Shown here: one piece after another, positions 16,938 to 27,574 of the stretch
Layout of the letters: every line of letters begins with the position of its first letter
Position numbering within the stretch: the stretch's first letter is position 1
Source of the DNA: Paenibacillus wynnii
GTDB lineage: Bacteria; Bacillota; Bacilli; Paenibacillales; Paenibacillaceae
Reading direction: 5' to 3'
Assembly (NCBI RefSeq): GCF_030812855.1
Contig: NZ_JAUSTK010000005.1
Location: 124,001-188,000 of the forward strand
DNA length: 64,000 bases
Position numbers and translations under genes: made by a program
Notes under the pieces: model-generated
Seen by the model: the letters and a program-made list of their open reading frames with translations, nothing else
The model's database searches: none
Told to the model about the DNA's origin: nothing

Positions 16938-19495
16938 TGGATATTGCCAAGGTCATTGTCGATGTTCCTGTCCGCAGCACTGACCGGCCTTTTGATTATT
17001 CCATTCCCCAGCCTCTGCGCGTTTGGATTGAAGTGGGCAGCCGGGTGGCAGTTCCTTTCGGCCACCGTACAGTTCAGGGGTTTGTCATCGCTTTTGAGTC
17101 AGGGGATGTTAGAGAAGTCCCGGGATTAAAGCCTATCCAGGAAGTCTTGGATTTAATTCCACCTCTTTCACCGGAGTTAATTGATTTGGGGGAGTGGATG
17201 AGCCAAAGATATGCATGCCGCCGAATTTCGGCGCTGCAGGCCATGCTCCCGACGGCTTTAAAGGGTAAAGCTGAACGGTTTATTTCACTTGGTGAACCTG
17301 TAGACGATCAGGCTGCTGACAATAGTGCGGATTCAATATTTTTGGATGAGGAACTGTTCCCGATGTTTCCAGATACGGGTCGTGAAGAACGTGAAATTAC
17401 GGACTTCATAACACGAAGCGGCGGCGAGGTATCGATGAAGCAGTTAACCCGGACTTTCCCTGAGGCAGCGGAATCTGTGAAGTTTATGCTGCGTCGAGGC
17501 GTACTTGTCGAGAGTCAGACGATTAAAGACAAAATGGGCAAAAAGAAACTAAAAGCGGTTAACTTAGCCGTAGGTGCAGATTCAGCCCGGGAAGCACTGA
17601 GCAGCTTTCCGGCTAGATCTGCGCGTCAGAAGGAAGTGCTCTCTTTTCTAATAGAAATGGAAGCTATGCTTCCCCTGCCTCTGAAAGAAGTCCTAGCTAT
17701 GCTGCAAGTCACCGCAGGCACTGTAAAAAGCTTGGAGGAGAAAGGCTACATTGAAATCAGTGAGATAGAAGTATATCGGGACCCCTACCGAGGCCGTGAT
17801 TTCAAACCAACAGAACCTCTTTTGCTAACGGAAGAACAAGAAGTAGTATATAAACGAATAGCAAGGACTGTTGATGAGCTGCGGCATGAAGTTTTTTTAT
17901 TGCATGGGGTGACGGGGAGCGGGAAGACGGAAATCTATTTGCAGTCTATCCAACGATGTATGGATCAAGGTCGGCAAGCTGTTGTTCTTGTGCCGGAAAT
18001 ATCGCTTACTCCGCAAATGGTGGAAAGATTTAAAGGCCGGTTTGGCAGCGGGGTGGCTGTAATGCATAGCCGTTTGTCTGTCGGTGAAAGGTATGACGAA
18101 TGGCGCAAGATCCGCGAAGGCAAGGCTACTGTGGCTGTCGGGGCTCGTTCTGCTATATTTGCTCCATTTACCAATCTGGGACTGATCATCATGGATGAGG
18201 AGCATGAAGGCTCATACAAACAAGAAGAAAATCCTAAGTATCATGCCCGTGATGTAGCTGTCCGCAGGGCTGAGCAGGGTGATGCTGTGGTTATTTTAGG
18301 TTCAGCGACACCTTCTTTAGAGAGCTATTATGCCGCTAGAACGCAGAGTGACCTCCATTTTTCCCCGATATTGCTGGAGATGCCAAGCAGGGCATTAGGC
18401 AATGAATTGCCCCAGGTACAAATCGTGGATATGCGCGAGGAGTTAAAAGAAGGCAACAGGTCCATGTTTAGCCGTTTGCTCCACAGCTCATTGGCTGCGA
18501 GGTTAACCCGAGGGGAGCAAACCGTGCTTTTACTGAACCGGCGGGGATTCTCCACCTTTGTCATGTGCCGCAGCTGCGGATATGTGGCCGGTTGTCCGGA
18601 ATGTGACATTTCTTTAACGTACCACAGCCGCAGCGACAATTTGCGCTGCCATTACTGTGGACATGCTGAACCGTCACCAAAGGAATGTCCGGAATGTGCT
18701 AGTGAGCATATTCGCTTTTTTGGAACAGGAACACAACGGGTGGAAGAGGAGTTGGGCAAACTTTTTCCAGGGATTCGCGTAATTCGTATGGATGTGGATA
18801 CTACCACAGAGAAGGGTTCCCATGAAAAACTGTTAGGCCAATTTAGAGATAAGAAGGCTGATGTTCTTCTGGGTACTCAAATGGTAGCCAAGGGATTGGA
18901 TTTCCCCGACGTAACGCTGGTGGGTGTAATTACCGCTGATTCTGCGCTTAATTTACCGGATTTTCGGGCCGCGGAAAAAACCTTTCAACTGCTGACGCAA
19001 GTCGCGGGAAGAGCGGGACGCCATCAACTCCCGGGTGAGGTTGTAGTTCAATCGTACACCCCCGAGCATTACTCGATTGTTCATGCAAGCGGTCATGATT
19101 ACACTTCGTTTATGCTGGAAGAATTGAATCATCGCAGAGGTTTGCATTACCCGCCATATTGCAGGTTGATTCTGGTTACATTGTCACATGAGCAGTTGCC
19201 CGTTCTACTTCGACTTTCGGAGAATTATGCTCTGAATTTACAGGGTAAAGCTAGGCAACGAAGATGGTACGGCAGTTTGGATAAACAGTCCTCAGATGCG
19301 TTAGAGCTATTGGGCCCGGTGGCATCTCCAATGCCGCGGCTGAAAGGCAGATACCGGTTTCAATGTATTATAAAGTGGCGAGGTTCAATTAATGCCATCG
19401 GTCTTGCACGAGAAATAGCAGAGGAATTGGAAGATTCAGCACGTGATACGGGTCTTCAAATCAGCATCGATGTGGATCCTCAGATGTTAATGTAA
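16937..19495 (+). CDS. priA: Primosomal protein N' (replication restart helicase PriA)
   Basis: 852 aa. A 3'-5' DNA helicase that recognises stalled forks and reloads the replisome. N-terminal 3'-BD domain starts VIVDVPVRSTDRPFDY. The helicase core has Walker A GVTGSGKTEIYL near 325, MDEEHEGSYKQ (DEEH box), LGSATPSLESY and QVAGRAGR. A cysteine-rich zinc insertion at about 543-590 has CRSCGYVAGCPECD and CHYCGHAEPSPKECPEC. The start codon overlaps the coaBC stop by one base. The domain between 3'-BD and helicase carries an extra winged-helix-like stretch and makes the protein somewhat longer than E. coli PriA, as in Bacillus. Confidence 0.95.
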   Translation: MDIAKVIVDVPVRSTDRPFDYSIPQPLRVWIEVGSRVAVPFGHRTVQGFVIAFESGDVREVPGLKPIQEVLDLIPPLSPELIDLGEWMSQRYACRRISALQAMLPTALKGKAERFISLGEPVDDQAADNSADSIFLDEELFPMFPDTGREEREITDFITRSGGEVSMKQLTRTFPEAAESVKFMLRRGVLVESQTIKDKMGKKKLKAVNLAVGADSAREALSSFPARSARQKEVLSFLIEMEAMLPLPLKEVLAMLQVTAGTVKSLEEKGYIEISEIEVYRDPYRGRDFKPTEPLLLTEEQEVVYKRIARTVDELRHEVFLLHGVTGSGKTEIYLQSIQRCMDQGRQAVVLVPEISLTPQMVERFKGRFGSGVAVMHSRLSVGERYDEWRKIREGKATVAVGARSAIFAPFTNLGLIIMDEEHEGSYKQEENPKYHARDVAVRRAEQGDAVVILGSATPSLESYYAARTQSDLHFSPILLEMPSRALGNELPQVQIVDMREELKEGNRSMFSRLLHSSLAARLTRGEQTVLLLNRRGFSTFVMCRSCGYVAGCPECDISLTYHSRSDNLRCHYCGHAEPSPKECPECASEHIRFFGTGTQRVEEELGKLFPGIRVIRMDVDTTTEKGSHEKLLGQFRDKKADVLLGTQMVAKGLDFPDVTLVGVITADSALNLPDFRAAEKTFQLLTQVAGRAGRHQLPGEVVVQSYTPEHYSIVHASGHDYTSFMLEELNHRRGLHYPPYCRLILVTLSHEQLPVLLRLSENYALNLQGKARQRRWYGSLDKQSSDALELLGPVASPMPRLKGRYRFQCIIKWRGSINAIGLAREIAEELEDSARDTGLQISIDVDPQMLM

Positions 19496-19631
19496 TTTCT
19501 TTTGAAATAGAAGGAAATAATATGAATTGCAACTTTTACTTCAAAATTATTTCAAAAAAGACGAAAAATCCGTTTCTTAATATGATAAAATACTACGGGA
19601 CTATGTTCAAGACAAGGAAGGTGTTGGCAGT

Positions 19632-20117
19632 ATGGCAATTCGAATGATCGTACTAGAACCGGATGATGTGTTGCACAAACGGGCAAAAGAAGTAGCAGTA
19701 GTTACACCTAATGTTAAAAAACTGCTTGATGATATGGCTCATACGATGTATGACGCTGAAGGTGTCGGATTAGCAGCACCGCAAGTAGGAATCCTAAAGC
19801 GGTTGATCGTTATAGATGCTGATGATGAGAACGGGTTGATTAAAATGATTAATCCAGAGATTATTCACTCTGAGGGGGAACAGCTGGGTCCAGAGGGCTG
19901 CCTGAGTATTCCGGGAATTAACGGAGATGTACGCCGGGCGGAAACAGTAACTGTTCGTGGCCTTAACCGGGAAGGTGAAGAAATAACAATTACCGGCAGT
20001 GGACTTCTGGCACGGGCGTTTCAGCATGAGATAGATCACCTTAACGGAGTATTGTTTACAGATATTGCTGAGAAGGTATATGAGATGAAACTTGACCGTA
20101 ACGAGACTGAGGAGTGA
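19632..20117 (+). CDS. def: Peptide deformylase
   Basis: 161 aa. Removes the N-formyl group from nascent proteins. Motif 1 GVGLAAPQVG (44-53), motif 2 EGCLS with Cys90, and motif 3 QHEIDHLNG with His132, Glu133 and His136 supply the metal site. This is the shorter class found in B. subtilis as Def. ATG at 19632 follows AAGGAAGGTG. About 136 bp of AT-rich sequence separate it from priA and could hold a promoter. It is immediately followed by fmt, the enzyme that adds the formyl group. Confidence 0.95.
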   Translation: MAIRMIVLEPDDVLHKRAKEVAVVTPNVKKLLDDMAHTMYDAEGVGLAAPQVGILKRLIVIDADDENGLIKMINPEIIHSEGEQLGPEGCLSIPGINGDVRRAETVTVRGLNREGEEITITGSGLLARAFQHEIDHLNGVLFTDIAEKVYEMKLDRNETEE

Positions 20118-20122
20118 ACAAA

Positions 20123-21079
20123 ATGAAGATTGTGTTCATGGGCACACCTGCCTTTGCGGTGCCATGTCTGCAAATGCTGGTTGAAGAAGGATACAATGTC
20201 GTAGCTGTGCTGACCCAGCCCGATCGGCCGCAGGGCAGAAAAAAGACTCTTACGCCCTCACCTGTGAAGGAAGCAGCATTGTCACTAGGTCTGCCCGTCT
20301 TACAGCCTGAACGATTGCGCCGTGAGGAGGCTGTAGCAGAACTTGCTGCCTATGAGCCCGAGTTGATTATAACAGCCGCATACGGTCAAATATTGCCAAA
20401 AGCAGTGCTGGATTTGCCGGTGCGCGGCTGTGTAAACGTCCATGGATCCTTACTCCCGAAATATCGCGGAGGTGCACCTATTCAGCGTTCCGTGATCAAC
20501 GGAGATAAGGTGACAGGTGTTACATTGATGTATATGGCTGAAGGTCTGGATACAGGGGATATGATCTCGAAGGTGGAGGTCCCGATTGACGAGGCCGATA
20601 CGGCGGGTACTCTGTTCGAGAAGCTAAGCTTGGCCGGCAGGGATTTGTTGAAGTCGGAGATGCAGCGTTTGGTAAGCGGACCTGTTCCTGCAATATCTCA
20701 GGATGACAGCGAAGCTACTTATGCTCCTAACCTTAAAAGAGAAGATGAGCGGATAGACTGGAATGCTGGTTCCCGGGATATTTACAATCGGATACGAGGA
20801 TTAGTACCGTTTTCCGGTGTGTTTACGCTCTGGAATGAAGAGACGTTCAAGGTGTGGGCGGCAGCGAATCCCTCGAATGCTCCCGGTTTAACGTTTGAAT
20901 CGGCAAATGCCAATGTTGTGCCCGGTACGGTTCTTGCATTGAATGAGCAAGGTATTCTAGTGAAGACCGGAGACGGCGTTCTACTTCTAACATCTGTTCA
21001 GCCTGCCGGTAAAAAAGCCATGAGTGCAAGTGACTTTGCGCGCGGCGGGTCGATGAAACCTGGAACGGTGCTAGTGTGA
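20123..21079 (+). CDS. fmt: Methionyl-tRNA formyltransferase
   Basis: 318 aa. Formylates initiator Met-tRNA from 10-formyl-THF. MKIVFMGTPAFAVPCL starts the fold; VNVHGSLLPKYRGGAPI has the catalytic Asn/His context, and EGLDTGDM supplies the Asp. The C-terminal domain begins around residue 205. ATG 20123 follows GAGGAG at 8 nt; a GTG at 20114 overlaps the def stop but has poor spacing. Its stop codon overlaps the rsmB GTG start (GTGTGA). Confidence 0.95.
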   Translation: MKIVFMGTPAFAVPCLQMLVEEGYNVVAVLTQPDRPQGRKKTLTPSPVKEAALSLGLPVLQPERLRREEAVAELAAYEPELIITAAYGQILPKAVLDLPVRGCVNVHGSLLPKYRGGAPIQRSVINGDKVTGVTLMYMAEGLDTGDMISKVEVPIDEADTAGTLFEKLSLAGRDLLKSEMQRLVSGPVPAISQDDSEATYAPNLKREDERIDWNAGSRDIYNRIRGLVPFSGVFTLWNEETFKVWAAANPSNAPGLTFESANANVVPGTVLALNEQGILVKTGDGVLLLTSVQPAGKKAMSASDFARGGSMKPGTVLV

Positions 21080-22488
21080 GCCCGGGTGACAGCGGCAAGG
21101 GCCGTAAAAAAGGGCAAAGTAATAATCCCAAGCTCAGAGCATTAACAGCCAGGGAGGTTGCACTTGATGTGCTGGTTCGTGTGGATGAGCAGGGAGCTTA
21201 CAGTAATTTGCTTCTGAACAGCAGTCTGCAAAAATCAGGATTAAGCAGAGAAGATGCAGGGCTTGCCACAGAGCTTGTTTACGGTACAATCTCCCGGCTG
21301 ATTACGCTGGATTTTGTGCTGGAGCAGTTTGTTAGTAAAGGGATTGTTAAGCTGCAGCCTTGGGTACGGAGTTTACTTCGGCTCAGTCTCTATCAGATCA
21401 TGTATCTAGATCGAATTCCTTCGCATGCGGCTGTTAATGAAGCGGTTAATATTTCCAAGAAACGTGGACACCAGGGAATTTCCGGTATGGTAAACGGCGT
21501 TCTCCGCAGTGTACTGCGGGCCGGCGATCTGCCAGTTTTGCCAGAAAATCTAAGCGAGGCCAAACGTATCTCACTCCAGCACTCCCACCCTTTATGGATG
21601 GTGAAGCGCTGGATCACTGAATATGGTGCGGAGATAGCAGAGGCCATGTGTACTGCTAATAATGAACCGCCGGCAGTAAGTGTTCGGGTCAATACAACTA
21701 TGATCAGCCCCGAGAAGTTGCTTAATGAAATGCAGGAACAGGGGCTGAACGCTTTAGCTTCTGAGGTTAGTCCGTATGGTATTGTAGTCAAAGGCGGAGG
21801 CAATATGGCACTTACATCTTGGTATCGTGACGGTTACTTGTCGATTCAGGATGAGAGCTCAATGCTTGTAGCTGAAGCTGTAGCTCCAGAGCCAGGGATG
21901 AAAGTTCTTGATTGCTGTGCAGCACCAGGCGGTAAGACCGCTCATATGGCTGAGCTCATGAAAGACGAAGGTTATGTTTACGCTAATGATCTGCATCTCC
22001 ATAAAGCCAAGCTAATCTCTGATCAGGCAGAGCGCCTCGGGTTGGAGAGCATCGTAACTGGCAGTGCAGATGCAATGGATTTAGATAGTACTTGTGAGCA
22101 TTCTTCCTTTGATCGGATCTTGCTGGATGCTCCTTGCTCCGGTTTGGGAGTTATCCGCCGCAAGCCCGATTTGAAATGGCGAAAAGAGCCGGAAGATGTG
22201 GCAAGCATTGCTGCATTACAGAAGGGACTTCTAGAATCGGTCTCGAAACTGCTTAAGCCGGGGGGTTTGCTGGTATACAGTACATGTACGACGGAGCAAG
22301 CAGAGAACGGCGATATCGTCACCTCCTTTTTAGACATGAATCCGGACTTCTCCGCGGTAACCTTTTCATCTTCGATATGGGGTCGTCTTCAAGAAACTGC
22401 GCTGGCAAGAGGAGAAGGAATTCAGATTTTACCGAATCATTTTGGGAGTGACGGGTTCTTTATTTCCTGTCTTCAGCGTCGCTTGTAG
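21076..22488 (+). CDS. rsmB: 16S rRNA (cytosine-967-C5)-methyltransferase RsmB
   Basis: 470 aa. The N-terminal NusB-like RNA-binding domain (about 20-160; [20 protein letters not shown]) is followed by an AdoMet methyltransferase domain. [15 protein letters not shown] near 278 is motif I, and [16 protein letters not shown] and [12 protein letters not shown] carry the two active cysteines. It methylates C967 (E. coli numbering) of 16S rRNA. GTG at 21076 overlaps the fmt stop. The first 20 residues are basic and of low complexity. Confidence 0.94.
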   Translation: MSPGDSGKGRKKGQSNNPKLRALTAREVALDVLVRVDEQGAYSNLLLNSSLQKSGLSREDAGLATELVYGTISRLITLDFVLEQFVSKGIVKLQPWVRSLLRLSLYQIMYLDRIPSHAAVNEAVNISKKRGHQGISGMVNGVLRSVLRAGDLPVLPENLSEAKRISLQHSHPLWMVKRWITEYGAEIAEAMCTANNEPPAVSVRVNTTMISPEKLLNEMQEQGLNALASEVSPYGIVVKGGGNMALTSWYRDGYLSIQDESSMLVAEAVAPEPGMKVLDCCAAPGGKTAHMAELMKDEGYVYANDLHLHKAKLISDQAERLGLESIVTGSADAMDLDSTCEHSSFDRILLDAPCSGLGVIRRKPDLKWRKEPEDVASIAALQKGLLESVSKLLKPGGLLVYSTCTTEQAENGDIVTSFLDMNPDFSAVTFSSSIWGRLQETALARGEGIQILPNHFGSDGFFISCLQRRL

Positions 22489-22514
22489 ATGGACTGCTTC
22501 TAAAAGGCAATCCC

Positions 22515-22547
22515 GCCTGCCGGGCTCTCCCGGTGGGCTTTTCTTTT
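22515..22547 (+). terminator. Intrinsic terminator after rsmB
   Basis: GCCTGCCGGG-ctct-CCCGGTGGGC is a 10-bp stem with two G-U pairs, followed by TTTTCTTTT. It divides the def-fmt-rsmB unit from rlmN. Confidence 0.85.
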
Positions 22548-22628
22548 ACCGTGTCTAAATTTTATGTTAAAATAGGAAGAATGAGAAATAATAAGCATAT
22601 CCTTATGAAAGAACAGGTGCTAACTATA

Positions 22629-23669
22629 ATGAAACCTTTAATATATGATTTTTCTCTGGAAGAGTTGCAGCAATGGGCCAAAGACAACGGAGAACCGGCT
22701 TTTCGCGGTGGGCAGATTTTTGATTGGCTGTATGTGAAACGTGTGAATGAATTTGAAGCAATGAGCAACCTCTCCAAAGGTCTGCGTGAAAAGCTTCAAG
22801 AACAATTTTCAATAGACGCATTGAAAGAAATAACTAAGCTGGAGTCTAAGGACGGTACAGTTAAATTCCTGTTCGGTCTGCATGATGATCATGCGATTGA
22901 GACTGTAATCATGAAGCATAACTACGGCAACAGCGTTTGTGTAACCACACAGGTCGGCTGCCGAATCGGGTGTACATTCTGTGCGTCTACCCTTGGAGGT
23001 TTGAAGCGTGACCTGACGGCAGGCGAGATTGTTGCTCAGGTGGTACGATCCCAACAAATTCTGGATACCCGCGGTGAACGTGTCAGTAGTATCGTAATTA
23101 TGGGTACCGGGGAACCGTTTGAGAACTATGATGCAACCATGAGGTTTTTGCGTCTGATGATCCATGAAAAGGGTCTTAATATAGGACAACGCCATATCAC
23201 GGTATCCACCAGCGGTATTGTGCCAAACATTTATAAATTCGCGGATGAGGATACGCAGATCAATCTGGCGATCTCCATTCACGCACCTAACGATGCGCTG
23301 CGTTCCAAGCTGATGCCGGTTAATCGGCGTTACCCTTTTGACGATGTAATTGAATCCTTGCGTTATTACCAGGCCAAAACAGGTCGGCGCGTAAGCTTTG
23401 AATATGCGTTGATCGGCGGAGTTAATGACCAGCCGGAGCATGCCGAGGAATTGGCCGGTGTGCTGAAAACGATGCTGTGTCACGTCAACCTGATTCCGGT
23501 AAATCACGTTCCGGAACGCAAGTATGTTCGAACTTCCCGCAATGACATCTTTGAATTTCAACGGATATTGGCAGATCATGGAGTGAATGTTACAATACGC
23601 CGTGAGCAAGGCCATGATATCGCAGCCGCGTGCGGACAGCTGCGCGCTAAACACATGGAGTTGGGGTGA
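22629..23669 (+). CDS. rlmN: 23S rRNA/tRNA adenine-C2 methyltransferase RlmN (radical SAM)
   Basis: 346 aa from ATG 22629, which follows CAGGTG at 9 nt. In-frame upstream ATGs (22605, 22533) would add residues not typical of the family. The radical-SAM cluster motif CRIGCTFC lies near 112-119. [30 protein letters not shown] and the C-terminal [11 protein letters not shown], with its mechanistic Cys, are all present. It methylates C2 of A2503 in 23S rRNA and A37 in some tRNAs. It ends 6 nt before prpC, as in B. subtilis (yloN-prpC-prkC). Confidence 0.95.
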   Translation: MKPLIYDFSLEELQQWAKDNGEPAFRGGQIFDWLYVKRVNEFEAMSNLSKGLREKLQEQFSIDALKEITKLESKDGTVKFLFGLHDDHAIETVIMKHNYGNSVCVTTQVGCRIGCTFCASTLGGLKRDLTAGEIVAQVVRSQQILDTRGERVSSIVIMGTGEPFENYDATMRFLRLMIHEKGLNIGQRHITVSTSGIVPNIYKFADEDTQINLAISIHAPNDALRSKLMPVNRRYPFDDVIESLRYYQAKTGRRVSFEYALIGGVNDQPEHAEELAGVLKTMLCHVNLIPVNHVPERKYVRTSRNDIFEFQRILADHGVNVTIRREQGHDIAAACGQLRAKHMELG

Positions 23670-23675
23670 GGATAT

Positions 23676-24452
23676 TTGATCAGAACAGTTCATGCCAGCG
23701 ACATTGGCCGGGTACGTTCCGTCAATGAGGATTCAGTCTGGGTCGGCGCTACGCGCCACGGTTATACACTTGGCATTATCGCCGACGGAATGGGCGGACA
23801 TCAGGCTGGTGACATCGCAAGCAAGCTCGCACTAAATGATATGAAATGCAAGCTTGACAGTCTTCAGCCGGATACTTCTGATGATGGGCTGAGGGAAGCC
23901 ATATCCGCCGCAATACTGGAGGCAAATGATACTGTCTTCAAAGAAGCATCCAGTGACGAGAAGTACCACAATATGGGTACAACAGTCGTTGCTGTACTGC
24001 TGAAAGGATCAGCCGGATATATAGGTCACATCGGCGACAGTAGAGCTTACAAGGTGAAGGAAGGTATTGCGACTCAGCTAACTGAAGATCATACGCTGGT
24101 CAATGAGCTGTTTAAGAACGGGCAGATCAGCCTGGAGGAGCTTGAACACCATCCTCGCCGAAATGTACTTACGAGAGCACTGGGGACGGATGCGGAAACC
24201 AAGGTTGAACTGACAGCAGTAGCGCTAGATCCCGGGGAAGTACTGCTCCTATGCAGTGATGGCTTAAGTAATTTTGTCAGCACGGAGCATTTGGGGAAAG
24301 TAGCAGGGATATTGGAAATAACGCTAGAGGAAAGAGCAGACCGATTACTTCAGCTGGCATTACTTGCCGGCGGCGGCGATAATATTAGCGTCGCTATGTT
24401 GGAACATCAAGAAGAGGCCTCTGTGCCCGAAGCAAAGGGGTGGGACTTATGA
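23676..24452 (+). CDS. prpC: PP2C-type Ser/Thr protein phosphatase PrpC (Stp1)
   Basis: 258 aa. Metal-dependent phosphatase opposing PrkC. IGRVRSVNEDSVW, IADGMGGHQAGDIAS, IGHIGDSRAY, LCSDGLSNFV and GGDNISVAM carry the aspartates of the Mn/Mg site. It starts with TTG at 23676 preceded by GGGGTGAGGATA. The stop overlaps the prkC ATG by 4 nt, giving coupled synthesis of phosphatase and kinase. Confidence 0.94.
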   Translation: MIRTVHASDIGRVRSVNEDSVWVGATRHGYTLGIIADGMGGHQAGDIASKLALNDMKCKLDSLQPDTSDDGLREAISAAILEANDTVFKEASSDEKYHNMGTTVVAVLLKGSAGYIGHIGDSRAYKVKEGIATQLTEDHTLVNELFKNGQISLEELEHHPRRNVLTRALGTDAETKVELTAVALDPGEVLLLCSDGLSNFVSTEHLGKVAGILEITLEERADRLLQLALLAGGGDNISVAMLEHQEEASVPEAKGWDL

Positions 24453-26626
24453 TCGGTCACGAGTTGGGCGGCCGTTACCAAGTCATCGAACGGATAGGTG
24501 GAGGCGGAATGGCGCTCGTATATAGAGCCCATGATATATTGTTGAACCGAAACGTCGCTATTAAAGTTTTACGCAGTCAGTTTGTGCATGATGAAGAATT
24601 TATTCGCCGGTTCCGGCGGGAGGCGCAATCAGCAGCTTCCTTATCTCATCCGAATGTGGTCAGTATTTATGATGTAGGACAGGAAGATGAAATTCATTAT
24701 ATCGTTATGGAATATATCGAAGGCAAGAATTTGAATGAAATCATAAAAGAACGGGCTCCACTGCAAGTGGATGAGTCTGTACGCATAGCTTCGCAGATTT
24801 GCGATGCACTCGATCATGCACATCAGAATCAGATTATTCACCGTGATATCAAGCCTCATAATATACTTATTGGACGTAATGGAAGAGTCAAAGTGACTGA
24901 TTTTGGTATTGCACGCGCGGTTACCTCCACAACAATTACACAAACCGGCTCTGTTGTTGGTTCAGTACATTATTTTTCCCCGGAGCATGCTAAAGGTGTA
25001 ACTACTGGTGAGAAATCCGATTTGTATTCCTTAGGGATTGTATTGTACCAGATGCTGACCGGAAGCCTGCCTTTTTTAGGGGAAAGTCCGATTAGTATTG
25101 CCCTAAAGCACCTGCAAGAGGATTTTGAAGAGCCTAAGAAATTGAATTCATTAATTCCGCAGAGCGTGGAGAACGTAATTCTAAGATCCATGCGTAAGAA
25201 TCCGGAGGAACGGTATCATTCTGCCAAGGAAATGTTACAAGATTTAGAAACCTGTCTGCTCCCGGAGCGTCGCAGTGAGTCAAAAGTAGACTTCCATGAT
25301 GAATATGATGAGGACAAGACCCGTATTATTCCTGCGATCAAACCTCTTCAGAGAGTGGCTGGTTCCCGTAACGGTAGCAGTGAAAGGATGCAGCGGGTAG
25401 AGGACGAGTATCCAGTGACCCCAGGGAAGAAGAAATGGCTCAGTCCTACATTATGGATTGGACTTACCTTACTGCTTTTAGTGGCTATGTTTAGCGTTGT
25501 CTGGTATGTAAAGTCCATGCTGGACGTTCCAGAGGTGGCTGTACCTAATGTGGTCAATATTTCTCTTGAGGATGCAAAGCTTAAACTGGATGAAGTAGGT
25601 CTACTAATAGATGATCCAGTGATTAAAGAGTACAACCCTAATTACGCTGAAGGTATTGTCTTTGATCAAAGCAAGCCTGAGGAAACGATGGTGAAAAAAG
25701 GCACAAGTATTGTGCTTTCAGTGAGTATAGCCAAACCTATGGCAAGCATGCTGGACCTTTCTGGAAAGACACTTGAAGAAGCAACTCAAGCTTTGATTGC
25801 TCAAGGGGTAACGGAGAACCGAATTACTTCGGACAGCCGCAACAGCTCAGACGTAGAGACGGGGCTAGTCATAACGCAGGACCCGCTTCCGAACAGCGAG
25901 TTTGACCCGGAAACGGCTCAGGTTACACTTATCGTTAGTAAGGGTGAAGAAAGTATTGATATGCCCGATCTAACCGGCCTTACTGAGAAGGAGGCTGAAG
26001 CGAAGCTTGAGGAATTCAATCTTGTGCTTGGTGACGTGAAGGAAGATTCCAGCTTTACTGTAGACAAGGGCAAGGTAACTAAACAATGGCCTTATGATAA
26101 AGGTACCCCTGTAGCACCAGAAACCAAAATAACCATTTATTTAAGCACAGGCTATCCGCCTGAAGCTCTGGAATATACTTTTAATTTACCTGTTGCTCCT
26201 ACACAGAATGGTAAAAAGACCAAGATGCGAATTGTTTTTGCAGATGCACGGAACAATGGTGAGAATCAGGAATGGGGAACTCGGACGGTTGGTAAAAGTC
26301 AGGTGTTGTCTGTGAATCTGGTGTTAGCGCCGAATAAGGATGGGGTTGTCTCCCTTTATCGTGATGGCGAATTCTTTGAGACCTATCTGGTTTCCTATAT
26401 GGATGCCAAAAACAACACGGTGCAGATACCTGAGCTTGTGGGAGAACCTACGCCGGAGCCGACACAGCAACCAACGGATCAGCCAGCAACCCAAGATCCG
26501 GCAACGGATCCAACCATCACTCCGGTTGATCCAGGAGATGGCGGTACAGTAAATGGCGAAGTAGATCAGACTGGATTCCAAAGTGATAAGCCCAAGGGTA
26601 AAGAAAAAGTAAAGAACGGCAATTGA
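24449..26626 (+). CDS. prkC: Membrane Ser/Thr protein kinase PrkC with PASTA domains
   Basis: 725 aa. Hanks-type kinase domain (about 10-270): GGGGMALVYRA, HRDIKPHNILI near 131, VTDFGIAR and a Thr-rich activation loop (TSTTITQTGSVVGS). One transmembrane helix at about 330-353 is followed by three PASTA repeats (about 364-427, 429-500 and 501-568), which in this family bind peptidoglycan fragments. A distal extracellular region has a Pro/Thr/Gln-rich tail (TPEPTQQPTDQP...). PrkC controls germination in response to muropeptides, stationary-phase traits and translation. ATG 24449 overlaps the prpC stop. The final extracellular domain (about 575-665) is not a PASTA repeat that I can recognise. 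Confidence 0.94.
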   Translation: MIGHELGGRYQVIERIGGGGMALVYRAHDILLNRNVAIKVLRSQFVHDEEFIRRFRREAQSAASLSHPNVVSIYDVGQEDEIHYIVMEYIEGKNLNEIIKERAPLQVDESVRIASQICDALDHAHQNQIIHRDIKPHNILIGRNGRVKVTDFGIARAVTSTTITQTGSVVGSVHYFSPEHAKGVTTGEKSDLYSLGIVLYQMLTGSLPFLGESPISIALKHLQEDFEEPKKLNSLIPQSVENVILRSMRKNPEERYHSAKEMLQDLETCLLPERRSESKVDFHDEYDEDKTRIIPAIKPLQRVAGSRNGSSERMQRVEDEYPVTPGKKKWLSPTLWIGLTLLLLVAMFSVVWYVKSMLDVPEVAVPNVVNISLEDAKLKLDEVGLLIDDPVIKEYNPNYAEGIVFDQSKPEETMVKKGTSIVLSVSIAKPMASMLDLSGKTLEEATQALIAQGVTENRITSDSRNSSDVETGLVITQDPLPNSEFDPETAQVTLIVSKGEESIDMPDLTGLTEKEAEAKLEEFNLVLGDVKEDSSFTVDKGKVTKQWPYDKGTPVAPETKITIYLSTGYPPEALEYTFNLPVAPTQNGKKTKMRIVFADARNNGENQEWGTRTVGKSQVLSVNLVLAPNKDGVVSLYRDGEFFETYLVSYMDAKNNTVQIPELVGEPTPEPTQQPTDQPATQDPATDPTITPVDPGDGGTVNGEVDQTGFQSDKPKGKEKVKNGN

Positions 26627-26664
26627 GTAGAGAAACCAACTCAGGAGAGGAAGGCTCACTATGT

Positions 26665-27570
26665 ATGCCTGAAGGAGTAATTACTAAGGCTTTAAGCGGA
26701 TACTACTACGTCAAACCGCTTCGGGAAGGGGCAATAGCCTCGGAGGAAACGGCTGTAACATGCAGGGGGCGTGGTGTCTTCAAAAACAGAGGAATTACCC
26801 CCCTTGTTGGTGATCGGGTAGTCTATGTTCTAACAGAAAACGGAGAAGGTACCGTTACTGAAATTCTGCCGAGAATTTCTGAACTGATAAGACCAACTGT
26901 CGCTAACGTCAGTCTAGCAGTACTGCTGTTTTCGGTTCGCGAGCCGGATATGAATCTGAATTTATTGGATAAATTCCTGGTACACATTGAGCATTCCGGG
27001 ATTGAAACGTTGATTGTTCTTACCAAACAGGATTTAGCAGAAAATGACCAAGAAACAACAAATCAAGTAAAAGAATTATATGAACGTATTGGTTATGAAG
27101 TGATGGTTACAAGTTCACTGACGGGTTCCGGAAGTGAAGACCTGCGAAAACGATTGTCAGGGATTATCAGTGTATTTTCCGGACAATCTGGTGTGGGCAA
27201 GTCAACTTTACTGAATCGGATTGTACCCGGCCTTCTTCTGGAGACCGGTGAGATTAGTCTGAGATTGGGCAGAGGACGCCATACAACTCGCCATGTTGAG
27301 CTGATGGATATCGGAGAGGGCGGATTTGTAGCAGACACTCCAGGCTTTAGTCAGTTGGACTTCCTTGAGCTTGAAGTCGATGAACTCTCCGCCTGCTTTC
27401 GTGAGTTTGTCCCTCTTGCGGAACAATGCAAATTTCGCGGGTGTAGTCATCTGCATGAACCAGATTGCCGCGTAATTGAAGCTTTGGAAGCAGGAAATAT
27501 CGCGCAAAGCCGTTATGAACATTACAAACTGTTCTATCAAGAAATGAAGGATAAGAAGCGGAGGTACTGA
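26665..27570 (+). CDS. rsgA: Ribosome small-subunit GTPase RsgA (CpgA/YloQ)
   Basis: 301 aa. A circularly permuted GTPase that checks late 30S maturation. The N-terminal OB-fold (1-70) is followed by the permuted order G4 (TKQD), G1 (SGQSGVGKSTLL, near 172) and G3 (DTPGF, near 223). The C-terminal zinc knuckle has CKFRGCSHLHEPDC. ATG 26665 follows GGAGAGGAAGG. An open frame starts at a TTG (26623) overlapping the prkC stop, but that 14-residue extension is not typical. PrkC phosphorylates this protein in B. subtilis, which suits the adjacency. Confidence 0.94.
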   Translation: MPEGVITKALSGYYYVKPLREGAIASEETAVTCRGRGVFKNRGITPLVGDRVVYVLTENGEGTVTEILPRISELIRPTVANVSLAVLLFSVREPDMNLNLLDKFLVHIEHSGIETLIVLTKQDLAENDQETTNQVKELYERIGYEVMVTSSLTGSGSEDLRKRLSGIISVFSGQSGVGKSTLLNRIVPGLLLETGEISLRLGRGRHTTRHVELMDIGEGGFVADTPGFSQLDFLELEVDELSACFREFVPLAEQCKFRGCSHLHEPDCRVIEALEAGNIAQSRYEHYKLFYQEMKDKKRRY

Positions 27571-27574
27571 TTCG

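Noticed and set aside
22809-23693. 294-aa minus-strand open frame opposite rlmN
   Set aside because: It mirrors rlmN codon periodicity, has no ribosome site or family motif, and rlmN is certain.
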